From positions 1 through 11,794 of the forward strand of contig URTW01000045.1 in assembly GCA_900550815.1 (NCBI GenBank): a DNA stretch of 11,794 bases. The letters are read 5' to 3'. This DNA comes from an uncultured Collinsella sp. (GTDB taxonomy: Bacteria > Actinomycetota > Coriobacteriia > Coriobacteriales > Coriobacteriaceae). Both the position numbers and the translations under genes were made by a program. Positions 4,718-11,794 of the stretch are shown here, in pieces. Positions within the stretch are counted from its first letter, which is position 1. Each line of letters starts with the position of its first letter. The notes under the pieces were generated by a model. The model was not told the origin of the DNA, did no database searches, and saw nothing but the letters and a program-made list of their open reading frames with translations.

Positions 4718-5928
4718 TGGGTATCGCCGATCACATCAAGAACGGAATATCGCGTCGCGGCTTTGTGCTCGGTGGGGCTGCCGCGGGCGCTGCTACGTTG
4801 CTTGCCGGATGCTCGAAAAAAACGGGCACCAGCGATGATGCCGCCGGCGAGCCGCAGGTTATCAAGGACGATTCCAAAATCATCTCGATTACGGATGAGT
4901 ACGAGGCAGTCGACATCGATCTTGAGCCAGCGGCGTCGTGGACGCTGCCGCTGGGTACGCTGCTGTACTACTGCGACGGCGATTACGCCGCGGCGATGAT
5001 GGCGCCTGCATCGGCACTGCACGCCAACACACTCGGTGTGCTCAACCTGGGCGATGGCTCGCTTACCACATTAATCGAGGATCCTATCGAGGGCACGGGA
5101 TATGCATTCTACGATGTCCGTGCCGGCGACGGCGTATTCGCGTGGGTTGAGATGAACTTTGCCAATTTATCGTGGAAGCTCTACGCTCAAAATCTGTCGG
5201 GCGCTTCGCTCTCTGGCGACGTGGTTGAGCTCGATCGAGGTGGCAAGGACTATGATCCGCCCCTGTTTACGGCGTTCGGGTCATCGGTTATCTGGTATAA
5301 AATGCCTTCGGCAGGCGGCAATAAAACGAGTAGTGATTCGTTTTGCTATCGTCGCTCGCTTGATGAATCCAAGGCCGAGGCAATTTGGAAATCGACGGGC
5401 CGCTTTGCGTCGGCCCCGCGCGCGAGCGACGGCATTTTGACCATCTCGCCGCGTGTCCGCAACGACGAGGGCGTCTACTACGGCATAACGGCAATCGATC
5501 TGACCGACGGCAACAACACCAAGCGTGCCCAGTTGGTCCTTCCTTCGTCAGTTTCGCCTTTCGAGGCCGTATATATGGGCGATACCTTCGTGTTTTCTAT
5601 CGAGGCGACCTATAGCGGTGTGGGCAGCCTGGGCAACATGGGCACGTATATCGGTAATGAGGGAGGGCCGTACCTCTTTCTGTCACGCGAACCGCTCGCA
5701 TGTGCGGCTGGCAAGAAGAATAAATACCTTGTTAAGGTACAGGCGTCGCATTTCCTGATCGACACCTCTGCCAAGACCTATGGCTCGCTGCTGTCGCCCG
5801 ACCGCGCTTTGGAGTATGGCGATTATCCAGCTACGGCGGGAAAATCGGACTCATTCCTTACGTACGCCACGGTGCGCAACAGCCAGGGTATACCAGAGAC
5901 GGTCACTGCACGCCTATTCTCTCTTTAA
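4717..5928 (+). CDS. Tat-exported lipoprotein of unknown function
   Basis: A 403-residue protein with a twin-arginine motif (SRRGF at 12-16), an Ala/Gly-rich hydrophobic stretch (17-30) and a lipobox ending LLAGC, giving Cys32 as the likely lipidated residue. It should therefore be folded in the cytoplasm, exported by Tat and anchored to the outer face of the membrane. The mature part begins with a Ser/Asp/Gly linker. It then shows alternating short strands with recurring Trp/Tyr and Asp-Gly turns, which resembles a beta-propeller or other all-beta fold. That is an impression, and I see no catalytic motif. The ATG shares one base with the preceding stop codon and lacks a strong ribosome binding site, so coupling to the TSCPD gene is likely. 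I cannot name a substrate or partner. Confidence 0.75.
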   Translation: MGIADHIKNGISRRGFVLGGAAAGAATLLAGCSKKTGTSDDAAGEPQVIKDDSKIISITDEYEAVDIDLEPAASWTLPLGTLLYYCDGDYAAAMMAPASALHANTLGVLNLGDGSLTTLIEDPIEGTGYAFYDVRAGDGVFAWVEMNFANLSWKLYAQNLSGASLSGDVVELDRGGKDYDPPLFTAFGSSVIWYKMPSAGGNKTSSDSFCYRRSLDESKAEAIWKSTGRFASAPRASDGILTISPRVRNDEGVYYGITAIDLTDGNNTKRAQLVLPSSVSPFEAVYMGDTFVFSIEATYSGVGSLGNMGTYIGNEGGPYLFLSREPLACAAGKKNKYLVKVQASHFLIDTSAKTYGSLLSPDRALEYGDYPATAGKSDSFLTYATVRNSQGIPETVTARLFSL

Positions 5929-5987
5929 GCTTAGAGGGGTTAAAAAGGCGCCAACAGGGGAATAAACGCGTTGTAATTGTGAGTACC

Positions 5988-6026
5988 GCCCGCCGAGCTG
6001 CCGCGTCATAGCGGCATCTGGCGGGC
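5988..6026 (+). terminator. Imperfect hairpin after the lipoprotein gene
   Basis: GCCCGCC (5988-5994) pairs with GGCGGGC (6020-6026), and TGCCGC (5999-6004) with GCGGCA (6011-6016), across a small internal loop. No T run follows. It probably marks the 3' end of the TSCPD-lipoprotein transcript or the leader of the regulator gene. A TAAAAT at 6037-6042 might be a -10 for the next operon, without a clear -35. Confidence 0.45.
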
Positions 6027-6081
6027 TCAGGTGCGTTAAAATGGGCTTGTTCTTAGCTAATTGAGACAGGGGGGCCGTGTT

Positions 6082-6804
6082 ATGGCTTCAGATGCAAAAA
6101 AGATTCTGCTGGTCGAGGATGAGAAGGCAATCCGTGACGCCGTCGCTGCCTATCTCGAGCGCGAAGGCTACTGGGTTGTGGGCGTCGGCGACGGCCAGTC
6201 CGCGATCGAGGAGTTCGAGAAGCATCAGTTCGACCTGGTCGTGCTCGACCTTATGCTCCCCAAGATCCCCGGCGAGCGCGTTTGCCGCACCATTCGCGAT
6301 ACCTCGGATGTCCCCATCATCATGCTGACGGCTAAGGGCGAGATCGAGGACCGTATTATCGGTCTTGAGCTCGGCGCCGACGACTATCTGATTAAGCCGT
6401 TCTCGCCGCGCGAGCTCGTCGCCCGCGTTCGCGCTCTGTTCCGCCGTGCCCATCAGGCCGACGAGCCCGCCGTCGAGGTACTCGACTTCGGCGATCTGGT
6501 CATCGATATCTCGGGCCACAAGATCTTGGTCGAGGGCAAGGAAGTCGATCTGACGGCTTCCGAGTTCAAGCTGCTCACCACGCTCGCCCGCCATCCCGGC
6601 CGTGTGTATAACCGCATGGAGCTGGTCGAGAAAGTGCTCGGGTATGACTTTGAGGGCTATGAGCGCACCATCGATAGCCACGTGAAGAATCTTCGCGCCA
6701 AGCTGGGCGATGATCCCAAGAAGCCCAAGTGGCTCTACACCGTCCATGGTGTCGGCTATCGCTTCGAGGCTCCGGCCAAGACCGATAAGTCGGACGAGAA
6801 ATAG
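6082..6804 (+). CDS. OmpR/PhoB-family response regulator
   Basis: A 240-residue two-domain transcription factor. The receiver domain (about 6-120) has the acidic pair Glu12-Asp13, phospho-acceptor Asp56 (VVLDLMLP), Thr83 (MLTAKGE) and Lys105 (IKPFSPRE). The winged-helix effector domain (about 133-230) ends in the usual recognition helix and hairpin (RTIDSHVKNLRAKLG, YTVHGVGYRFE). It should bind DNA as a phosphorylated dimer and regulate genes in response to the kinase encoded 11 bases downstream. The ATG at 6082 has AGGGGGG seven bases before it and begins directly at the receiver domain. A TTG at 6061 is a less likely start. The regulon cannot be read from the window. Confidence 0.93.
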   Translation: MASDAKKILLVEDEKAIRDAVAAYLEREGYWVVGVGDGQSAIEEFEKHQFDLVVLDLMLPKIPGERVCRTIRDTSDVPIIMLTAKGEIEDRIIGLELGADDYLIKPFSPRELVARVRALFRRAHQADEPAVEVLDFGDLVIDISGHKILVEGKEVDLTASEFKLLTTLARHPGRVYNRMELVEKVLGYDFEGYERTIDSHVKNLRAKLGDDPKKPKWLYTVHGVGYRFEAPAKTDKSDEK

Positions 6805-6815
6805 GGAAATCACAT

Positions 6816-8381
6816 ATGACACCTGCGCGCTTTGAAATCGGACAAAAGCACAAGCAGGAGAGCGAGGCGGGTTCCAAGGCTAGTTGGAACACGCCTCGTT
6901 CCGATTCACGGCCAACGATGAGCTATCCCTCGCGCATGGCACTTGCTTTTGCTCTGACATCGCTCATGACGGTATTGGTGCTGGTGGGCGTTGTCTCTGT
7001 TGTGTGGGGCACGGTCTTTTCGGATTACACACGCTCCAATATCGTCGAAATCGCAAATTCCGCTGCCGAGAAGTTGGCGACCTCATATGAGGAAAACGGC
7101 TCTTGGACCGCGGGAGAACTGCGCACGGTCGCAACGTCGAGTTTGGTTTCCGACGATCTGGGCATGCAGGTCGTCAATAAAAAGGGCGTGATCGTTTATG
7201 ACGATTCCTGGCCCTCGGCAAGCGCCACCGCCGATGTACGCGAAAACCAGGCTACGACCGACGACACGAGCGGCAAGAGGGCATCGCATAGCCCGGTCTC
7301 GTCTGCTCCAACCGACTCCGATAGCGTTGCTAACGTCGAGATTGTAACGTCTTCCGGCGAGCGTGTCGGACAGGTAAAGCTGTGGGCCATCGGCTCCGAC
7401 GCTCTGCTCACCAAGGCGGACTCTGCGTTTAGGGAGAAGACCTTTAACGCCATGGCCCTCGCCGCGGTTGTTGCAATCTGCATTTCGGTCGTTATCGGAT
7501 CGCTCGTGTCGCGCATGCTCACCAAACCGATTCATCGCATCACCAGTACCGCAAAGCAAATCCGTGACGGCGACCTGTCGGCTCGCACGGGGCTGCGCGG
7601 TGATGACGAGATCGATCAGCTGGGTGAGACCTTCGATGAGATGGCCACCTCGCTCGAGAAGGATATGAAACACGAGAAGCGCCTGACCTCAGACGTTGCA
7701 CACGAGCTTCGCACGCCGCTTATGGCCATGCTCGCAACGGTCGAGGCCATGCAGGATGGCGTGTATCCCACCGACGATGAGCATTTGGAGACCGTTGCTT
7801 CCGAGACGCGTCGCCTGGCTCGTCTGGTGCAGCAGATGCTCGACCTGTCGCGCATGGAAAACAGCACGGCTCCGCTCAACCTTGAGCCGGTGGACATGGT
7901 TCCTTTCGTGCGTTCCATCGTCAATGCCCAGGAGCGCCTGTTTGTCGACCGCGATCTGCGCCTGCGTTTTGCGGACGAGACCCAGGGTCACGACGATGTC
8001 GTCGAGGCCGATCCCGACATGATCACGCAATGTGTTATCAACCTCATGAGCAACGCCATGCGCTACACCCCCGAGGGCGGTTGGGTCGTGGTGTCGGTGC
8101 TCAGCGACCGCAAACATGTCAGTATTGCCGTTTCGGATACCGGTATCGGTATTGCCAAGGACGATTTGTCGCGTATCTTCGGACGATTTTGGCGCGCCGA
8201 TGCCAGCCGCGCCCGCGAAGCTGGCGGCCTGGGCGTTGGCCTCGCCGTGACCAAGCAGATCGTCGAGCGTCACCATGGCTACATATCCGTGGAGTCGGAG
8301 CTTGGAAAGGGTACGACTTTTACAATTCATCTGCCCCGCGAGCACACGGCAGACGCGGCATCTACTACAATGGAGCACTAG
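6816..8381 (+). CDS. Membrane sensor histidine kinase
   Basis: A 521-residue kinase, presumably the partner of the adjacent response regulator. A polar N-terminus (1-40) precedes the first membrane helix (about 43-66). An extracellular region (about 67-208) includes a Ser/Thr/Asp-rich, low-complexity stretch (131-172) with no recognised sensor fold. The second helix is at about 212-232, with HAMP at about 232-285. HisKA carries the phospho-acceptor His296 in DVAHELRTPL. The ATPase domain shows the N box (NLMSNAMRYTPEGG from 409), DTGIGI at 441-446, the F box (FGRFWRAD) and the GLGVGLAV lid at 471-478. ATG at 6816 lies 9 bases after AGGG; Met35 is an alternative start just before the membrane helix. 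The signal is unknown. All kinase motifs are present, so it is probably active. Confidence 0.93.
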   Translation: MTPARFEIGQKHKQESEAGSKASWNTPRSDSRPTMSYPSRMALAFALTSLMTVLVLVGVVSVVWGTVFSDYTRSNIVEIANSAAEKLATSYEENGSWTAGELRTVATSSLVSDDLGMQVVNKKGVIVYDDSWPSASATADVRENQATTDDTSGKRASHSPVSSAPTDSDSVANVEIVTSSGERVGQVKLWAIGSDALLTKADSAFREKTFNAMALAAVVAICISVVIGSLVSRMLTKPIHRITSTAKQIRDGDLSARTGLRGDDEIDQLGETFDEMATSLEKDMKHEKRLTSDVAHELRTPLMAMLATVEAMQDGVYPTDDEHLETVASETRRLARLVQQMLDLSRMENSTAPLNLEPVDMVPFVRSIVNAQERLFVDRDLRLRFADETQGHDDVVEADPDMITQCVINLMSNAMRYTPEGGWVVVSVLSDRKHVSIAVSDTGIGIAKDDLSRIFGRFWRADASRAREAGGLGVGLAVTKQIVERHHGYISVESELGKGTTFTIHLPREHTADAASTTMEH

Positions 8382-8439
8382 CTTTTCGCTATTCGGTGAA
8401 GGAGGGGCCGCGTCCCTGCCGCTCCGAGTTTGCGAAAAC

Positions 8440-8459
8440 ATGCGGGAAAGAACCCGCAT
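8440..8459 (+). terminator. Hairpin between the sensor kinase and purC
   Basis: ATGCGGG (8440-8446) and CCCGCAT (8453-8459) form a 7-bp stem with an AAAGAA loop, followed by TTTCTGTC. It is a weak intrinsic terminator at best. It lies in the 109-bp gap before purC, so it could also be a leader structure. Confidence 0.5.
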
Positions 8460-8490
8460 TTCTGTCGTATTTAGGTAAGGAGTGACTCAC

Positions 8491-9378
8491 GTGACAACGA
8501 TGGAGCGTCGTCCGGATTCCCGTGGCAAGGTTCGTGATATTTACGATGCCGGTGAAAACCTGCTGATGGTCGCCACCGACCGCATTTCTGCGTTCGACTT
8601 CATTCTTCCCGACGAGATTCCGTTTAAGGGAGAGGTACTCAATCGCATCTCGGCATTCTGGTTCGATAAGTTTGCCGACATCGTTCCCAACCATCTCGTT
8701 TCCATCGACCCGGCGGATTTCCCCGAGGAGTTTGCTGAGTATCGTGACTACCTCGCTGGCCGTGCCATGCTGGTTAAGAAGGCCCAGACGATTCCTATCG
8801 AGTGCATCGTCCGCGGCTATCTGACCGGTTCGGGCAAGAAGACCTACGACGAGAACGGCACCGTCTGCGGCATCCAGCTGCCTGAGGGCCTGACCGAGGC
8901 TTCCAAACTTCCTGAGCCGCTGTTCACGCCGTCCACGAAGGCCGAGATCGGTGACCACGACGAGAACATCTCGTTCGAGCGTTGCTGCGAGATCGTGGGC
9001 GAGGACATCGCCACGCAGATTCGTGACCTTTCCCTCAAGATCTACAAGGCTGCCGCCGAGTACGCCGCGACCCGTGGCATCATCATCGCCGACACTAAGT
9101 TTGAGTTTGGTGTCATAGATGGCAAGGTCACGCTGATTGACGAGTGCCTCACGCCCGACTCCAGCCGTTTCTGGCCTGCTGCCAGCTACGAGGAGGGCAA
9201 GATCCAGCCTAGCTACGACAAGCAATTCGTCCGCAATTGGCTCAAGGCCAACTGGGATATGACGGGGGAGACCCCGCACCTGCCCGCCGAGGTCATCGAT
9301 GGCACGTCCGAGCGCTATCGCGAGGCCTTCCAGATCATCACGGGCTCCCAGTTCACAAGCATGAAGGAGAACGCATAA
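8491..9378 (+). CDS. purC: Phosphoribosylaminoimidazole-succinocarboxamide synthase (SAICAR synthetase)
   Basis: PurC joins CAIR and aspartate with ATP to make SAICAR, the substrate PurB then splits. The 295-residue protein matches the longer form typical of yeast and many actinobacteria, rather than the roughly 240-residue form of E. coli or B. subtilis. Visible motifs are GKVRDIY and ATDRISAFD near the N-terminus, the family signature IPIECIVRGYLTGS, and LIDECLTPDSSRFWPA near residue 215. GTG at 8491 is preferred as start because AAGGAG lies 8 bases before it. GTG at 8482 overlaps that site, and ATG at 8500 is further away. It is followed immediately by a membrane-protein gene, forming a two-gene unit. 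No purine riboswitch is visible upstream. Confidence 0.95.
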   Translation: MTTMERRPDSRGKVRDIYDAGENLLMVATDRISAFDFILPDEIPFKGEVLNRISAFWFDKFADIVPNHLVSIDPADFPEEFAEYRDYLAGRAMLVKKAQTIPIECIVRGYLTGSGKKTYDENGTVCGIQLPEGLTEASKLPEPLFTPSTKAEIGDHDENISFERCCEIVGEDIATQIRDLSLKIYKAAAEYAATRGIIIADTKFEFGVIDGKVTLIDECLTPDSSRFWPAASYEEGKIQPSYDKQFVRNWLKANWDMTGETPHLPAEVIDGTSERYREAFQIITGSQFTSMKENA

Positions 9379-9954
9379 GTGAGTACCCGTAGCGCCACGA
9401 ACAAGCGCACGCAATCCCACGAAGTTACCGGGGTTGCGCGCAAGTCTGCCGCATCTGCTAAGCCCGCCCGCCAAGCAGCGAGCTCCGTTCGCGTCGTGCC
9501 GGCTTCGTCTAAGGCACGCCGCAAAGAGCTCGAGAAGGGCGAGAACCTCGAGGGCCTCTCTAAAGAGGAGAAGCGCGCCCGCAAGGCTAAGCAGCGCGCC
9601 AAGGAGGACCGCATCTATACGGTGTCGAATATCCTCCTCAAGCAGGACGAGGACTACACCAAGCGCCGTCGCATCTGGTGGATTGTGCTCGCCATTGGCA
9701 TGGTGCTCGTCGTGGCAATTTGGGCCTCGCTGTACTTCGCTCCCGCTGGCATGGTGTCCAGCCCTGTCCAGATGGTCGGCATTGTTTTGTCCTACGTCAT
9801 CATTTTGGGCGACTTTATCTATGACTTCGCTCGTATTCGTCCCTTGCGCAACATGTACCGCGCGCAGGCTGAGGGCATGTCCGAGAACAAGCTCAACGCT
9901 CTTATTGAGCGCGCGGCTGCCGAGGAGGACAAGAAGGACTCCAAGAAGAAGTAG
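9379..9954 (+). CDS. Small cationic membrane protein of unknown function
   Basis: A 191-residue protein with an Ala/Ser/Lys/Arg-rich N-terminus of nearly 100 residues. Residues 46-77 (KARRKELEKGENLEGLSKEE onward) are likely helical. Two membrane helices follow at about 99-120 and 131-150, and the tail is charged and ends in lysines. With both ends strongly positive, both termini probably face the cytoplasm. I do not recognise the family, though the layout resembles hypothetical membrane proteins common in actinobacteria. GTG at 9379 follows the purC stop with no gap, and AAGGAG lies nine bases before it inside purC. It is therefore almost certainly co-transcribed with purC. A strong terminator follows at 9985-10015. 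Nothing in the sequence ties it to purine synthesis beyond position. Confidence 0.8.
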   Translation: MSTRSATNKRTQSHEVTGVARKSAASAKPARQAASSVRVVPASSKARRKELEKGENLEGLSKEEKRARKAKQRAKEDRIYTVSNILLKQDEDYTKRRRIWWIVLAIGMVLVVAIWASLYFAPAGMVSSPVQMVGIVLSYVIILGDFIYDFARIRPLRNMYRAQAEGMSENKLNALIERAAAEEDKKDSKKK

Positions 9955-9984
9955 CGTTTGCATACATACTTATCGCTAAGATAT

Positions 9985-10015
9985 AAGGCGCGTCGTTTTT
10001 GCGGCGCGCCTTTTT
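9985..10015 (+). terminator. Strong intrinsic terminator of the purC unit
   Basis: GGCGCGTCG (9987-9995) pairs with CGGCGCGCC (10002-10010), with one T-G wobble and a six-base loop, followed by TTTTT at 10011-10015. Confidence 0.88.
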
Positions 10016-10043
10016 ACTGTTCTATAGATAGATGGAGTGGCAC

Positions 10044-11324
10044 ATGATTCGAGCTGCCCTGACGGTCGAAGAGGCTCTGGAGGGCATGAAGGCCCTGGAG
10101 CCCAAGATTAAAAACTACGCGCGCCTGGTCGTCCGCAAGGGCGTAAACGTCAAGCCCGGCCAGGAGGTCGTCGTTCAGTCTCCGGTCGAGTGCGCGCCGT
10201 TTGCGCGCGTGGTGGTCGCGGAGGCCTATGCTGCCGGCGCCGGCCACGTGACGGTCATTTGGGCCGATGATGCCGTGACGAGGCTCACGTACGAGCATGT
10301 CGAGAAAAGCTATTTTGAGCAGACGCCCGAGTGGAAGCGCATGCAGCTGGATTCCTTGGCCCAGGATGGTGCCTGCTTTGTCTTTATCGAGGGTGCGGAT
10401 CCTGCGGCCCTCAAGGGCATCGATCCAGCCAAGCCGGCCGCGGCATCCAAGGCGAGGAATACGCAGTGCAAAGTTTTCCGCCGTGGACTGGATTACAACA
10501 TCAATCCGTGGTGCATCGCCGGCGCTCCGGTCGTGGCTTGGGCGCACGAGGTGTTCCCGGGAGACGCTGATGAGGTTGCAATCTATAAGCTGTGGAATGC
10601 GATTCTGCACACCGCGCGCGCCGATGGCCAGGACCCAGAGAGCGACTGGGAACTCCATGACGCCGCATTCGAAAAGAACTTGCGTTTCCTGAACGACAAT
10701 CGTTTCGACTACCTGCATTACACCGCGGCAAATGGAACCGATCTGACGATTGGCATGACGAAGGGTCACGAGTGGGCCGGCGGCAAGGGCAAGACGCCCG
10801 ATGGACACCCCTTCTTCCCCAACATTCCCACCGAGGAAGTCTTCACCTCGCCCGATCGCATGCGCGCCGACGGTATCGTGTACTCGGCCATGCCGCTCAT
10901 CCACCACGGCAATAAAGTCGACGATTTTTGGATTAAGTTCGAGGGCGGCCGCGTGGTGGACTACGACGCCCGCGTGGGCAAGGCAACGCTCGCAAGTATC
11001 ATCGATACTGACGAGGGCGCTGCTCACCTGGGAGAGGTCGCGCTCATTTCCAAGAACACGCCGATCCGCGAAAGTGGCGTACTGTTCTACGATACGCTCT
11101 ATGACGAGAACGCTAGCTGCCATCTCGCGCTAGGTGTCGGTTTCCCCGAATGCATCGAGGGTGGGTATGACATGTCCAAGGAGGAGCTCCTGGAGCATGG
11201 CGTTAACGTCTCGAGCACGCACGTCGATTTTATGATCGGCACGGACGACATCGATATTACGGGCATTACGCCTGATGGACGTGAAGTTGTGATTTTCCAG
11301 AACGGCCAATGGAGTTGGGAATAG
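10044..11324 (+). CDS. M29-family metallo-aminopeptidase (AmpS/PepS-like)
   Basis: A 426-residue cytosolic exopeptidase of the thermophilic-aminopeptidase (M29) family, which removes N-terminal residues from peptides using two metal ions. Length is near the family norm of about 400-415. The expected metal ligands are in order in the C-terminal half: Glu264 or Glu265 (NIPTEEVFTSP), Glu331 (HLGEVAL), His360 (ASCHLALG), and His393 and Asp395 (STHVDFMIG). Tyr353 in the DTLYDENAS segment fits the conserved active-site tyrosine. ATG at 10044 is chosen because GGAG lies seven bases before it; the in-frame ATG at 10032 precedes that site. It reads alone between the terminator at 9985-10015 and the tRNA-Lys promoter, which overlaps its last codons. 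Substrate preference cannot be read from the sequence. Confidence 0.92.
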   Translation: MIRAALTVEEALEGMKALEPKIKNYARLVVRKGVNVKPGQEVVVQSPVECAPFARVVVAEAYAAGAGHVTVIWADDAVTRLTYEHVEKSYFEQTPEWKRMQLDSLAQDGACFVFIEGADPAALKGIDPAKPAAASKARNTQCKVFRRGLDYNINPWCIAGAPVVAWAHEVFPGDADEVAIYKLWNAILHTARADGQDPESDWELHDAAFEKNLRFLNDNRFDYLHYTAANGTDLTIGMTKGHEWAGGKGKTPDGHPFFPNIPTEEVFTSPDRMRADGIVYSAMPLIHHGNKVDDFWIKFEGGRVVDYDARVGKATLASIIDTDEGAAHLGEVALISKNTPIRESGVLFYDTLYDENASCHLALGVGFPECIEGGYDMSKEELLEHGVNVSSTHVDFMIGTDDIDITGITPDGREVVIFQNGQWSWE

Positions 11325-11343
11325 TCCCAGACCGTGGTACAAT
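11315..11343 (+). promoter_or_regulatory. tRNA-Lys promoter
   Basis: TTGGGA (11315-11320) and TACAAT (11338-11343) are separated by exactly 17 bp and lie 9 bases before the tRNA. The -35 hexamer overlaps the end of the aminopeptidase gene. Confidence 0.65.
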
Positions 11344-11352
11344 GCCACCCGC

Positions 11353-11428
11353 GGGCCGTTAGCTCAGCTGGCAGAGCAGGGGACTTTTAATCCCAAGGTC
11401 CAGGGTTCGAACCCCTGACGGCCCACCA
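11353..11428 (+). tRNA. tRNA-Lys (anticodon TTT)
   Basis: A complete 76-base cloverleaf: acceptor GGGCCGT pairs with ACGGCCC, D arm GCTC and GAGC, anticodon loop CTTTTAA with TTT at 11386-11388, and T arm CAGGG-TTCGAAC-CCCTG. Discriminator A and an encoded CCA end it at 11428. The first anticodon-stem pair is a G-A mismatch (11379 and 11395). It reads AAA and AAG lysine codons. Confidence 0.96.
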
Positions 11429-11436
11429 TAGAATAG

Positions 11437-11467
11437 AAAGCGATCGACTCCGGTTGGTCGCTTTTTT
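11437..11467 (+). terminator. Terminator of tRNA-Lys
   Basis: AAAGCGATCGAC (11437-11448) pairs with GTTGGTCGCTTT (11453-11464), with two G-T wobbles and the loop TCCG. A T run follows to 11467. Confidence 0.85.
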
Positions 11468-11479
11468 GTTGCCGCGACA

Positions 11480-11493
11480 CGGGTTCGAACCCG
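11480..11493. repeat. T-arm-like palindrome after tRNA-Lys
   Basis: CGGGTTCGAACCCG is a perfect 14-bp palindrome sharing GGGTTCGAACCC with the tRNA-Lys T arm. No acceptor strand or CCA follows, so it is a remnant or an integrase-type target and not a tRNA. Confidence 0.5.
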
Positions 11494-11794
11494 AACTTCT
11501 CTATATATAAGAACGCTTGGCGAACAAAACCTGCCTTTTACCGACGGGAAACAAATAGCTGATGCTTTTGGAGTAAAGTGGCGCTCCAGAGATGACCGAT
11601 GCCTTAACACCTATAAACCAGCTGGTCATCGCCAATATCAGAAGCCAATGCTTCAGTTTTAACCTCAGTGATGCGACTGAGGGATCTATTCATTTGTGAA
11701 CAAAATATGGAGTACCGGATTCCCGCCCACGGGGCCCCTCCGGTCTGGCAATATATCTCCTTGCCGCGCGGCCCGGTCGGACCGGATCAGCCGC
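11494..11794. other. Gene-free tail of different base composition
   Basis: From 11494 to about 11705 the sequence is clearly AT-richer than the core genes and no frame looks like an intact gene. One plus-strand frame (about 11520-11650) holds a protein-like piece (DGKQIADAFGVKWRSRDD, later KPAGHRQYQ) that might be a decayed HTH gene, but it lacks a start. Inverted repeats are present: GATGACC/GGTCATC (11591-11597 and 11624-11630), CCTCAGT/ACTGAGG (11663-11669 and 11676-11682) and, in the GC-rich last 90 bases, ACCGGA/TCCGGT (11714-11719 and 11739-11744). It may be the edge of another island inserted by tRNA-Lys. Confidence 0.4.

Noticed and set aside
6088..6822. Minus-strand frame of 244 codons
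   Set aside because: Exact antisense of the response regulator; a codon-bias artefact.
8382..8490. Purine riboswitch or PurR box before purC
   Set aside because: Only a short 7-bp hairpin is present, and none of the conserved core of a purine or PRPP riboswitch can be seen.
8389..9963. Minus-strand frame of 524 codons
   Set aside because: Antisense to purC and the membrane-protein gene, both with clear motifs or ribosome binding sites; Leu/Gly/Arg-rich shadow product.
10014..11123. Minus-strand frame of 369 codons
   Set aside because: Antisense to the M29 aminopeptidase, whose metal ligands are all in place; no ribosome binding site of note.
11359..11610. Minus-strand frame of 83 codons
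   Set aside because: Its C-terminal part is the reverse complement of tRNA-Lys and its terminator, a well-known source of false proteins.
11592..11699. Plus-strand frame of 35 codons in the right tail
   Set aside because: No ribosome binding site, short, and overlapped by inverted repeats; no support as a gene.

Overview
The window looks like chromosome from a gut actinobacterium of the class Coriobacteriia, most like Collinsella. This is an inference from the moderately high GC content, the codon use, the gene set (purB, a 4-Cys TSCPD protein, a Tat lipoprotein, an OmpR-type two-component pair, a long-form purC, an M29 aminopeptidase) and protein style. I could not run a database search.

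Left arm (1 to about 2554): the right end of an integrated mobile element (prophage or ICE-like), all read on the minus strand. It holds a tyrosine integrase (1160-2362), a helix-turn-helix regulator coupled to it and apparently split by a C7 homopolymer (608-1160), a small excisionase-like protein (165-389) and the start of another gene running off the left edge. The integrase lies beside a 3' fragment of a tRNA-Gly(CCC) gene (2510-2554), which I read as the right attachment site. Between them are three direct copies and one inverted copy of GTAGACCAAA, which look like integrase arm-type sites. The intact tRNA-Gly should lie beyond the left edge.

Junction (2555-2978): gene-free and dense in repeats. 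It has the tRNA terminator, an inverted T-arm copy, three hairpins built on the core GCGAAGC (plus a fourth without it), and two near-identical 52-bp units. Each unit ends in the same 18 bases as the tRNA-Gly 3' end, so that tRNA end occurs three times within about 340 bp. This is the most unusual part of the window.

Conserved core (2979-11428), all on the plus strand: purB; a TSCPD protein coupled to a Tat lipoprotein; a response regulator and sensor kinase pair; purC followed directly by a small two-helix membrane protein; an M29 metallo-aminopeptidase; and tRNA-Lys(TTT) with its own promoter and terminator. PurC makes SAICAR and PurB cleaves it (and also adenylosuccinate), so two consecutive steps of purine synthesis flank the signalling and envelope genes.

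Right tail (11429-11794): after the tRNA-Lys terminator comes a 14-bp T-arm-like palindrome. Then follow roughly 200 AT-richer bases and a GC-rich inverted-repeat end, with no convincing gene. It may be the edge of another island at tRNA-Lys.
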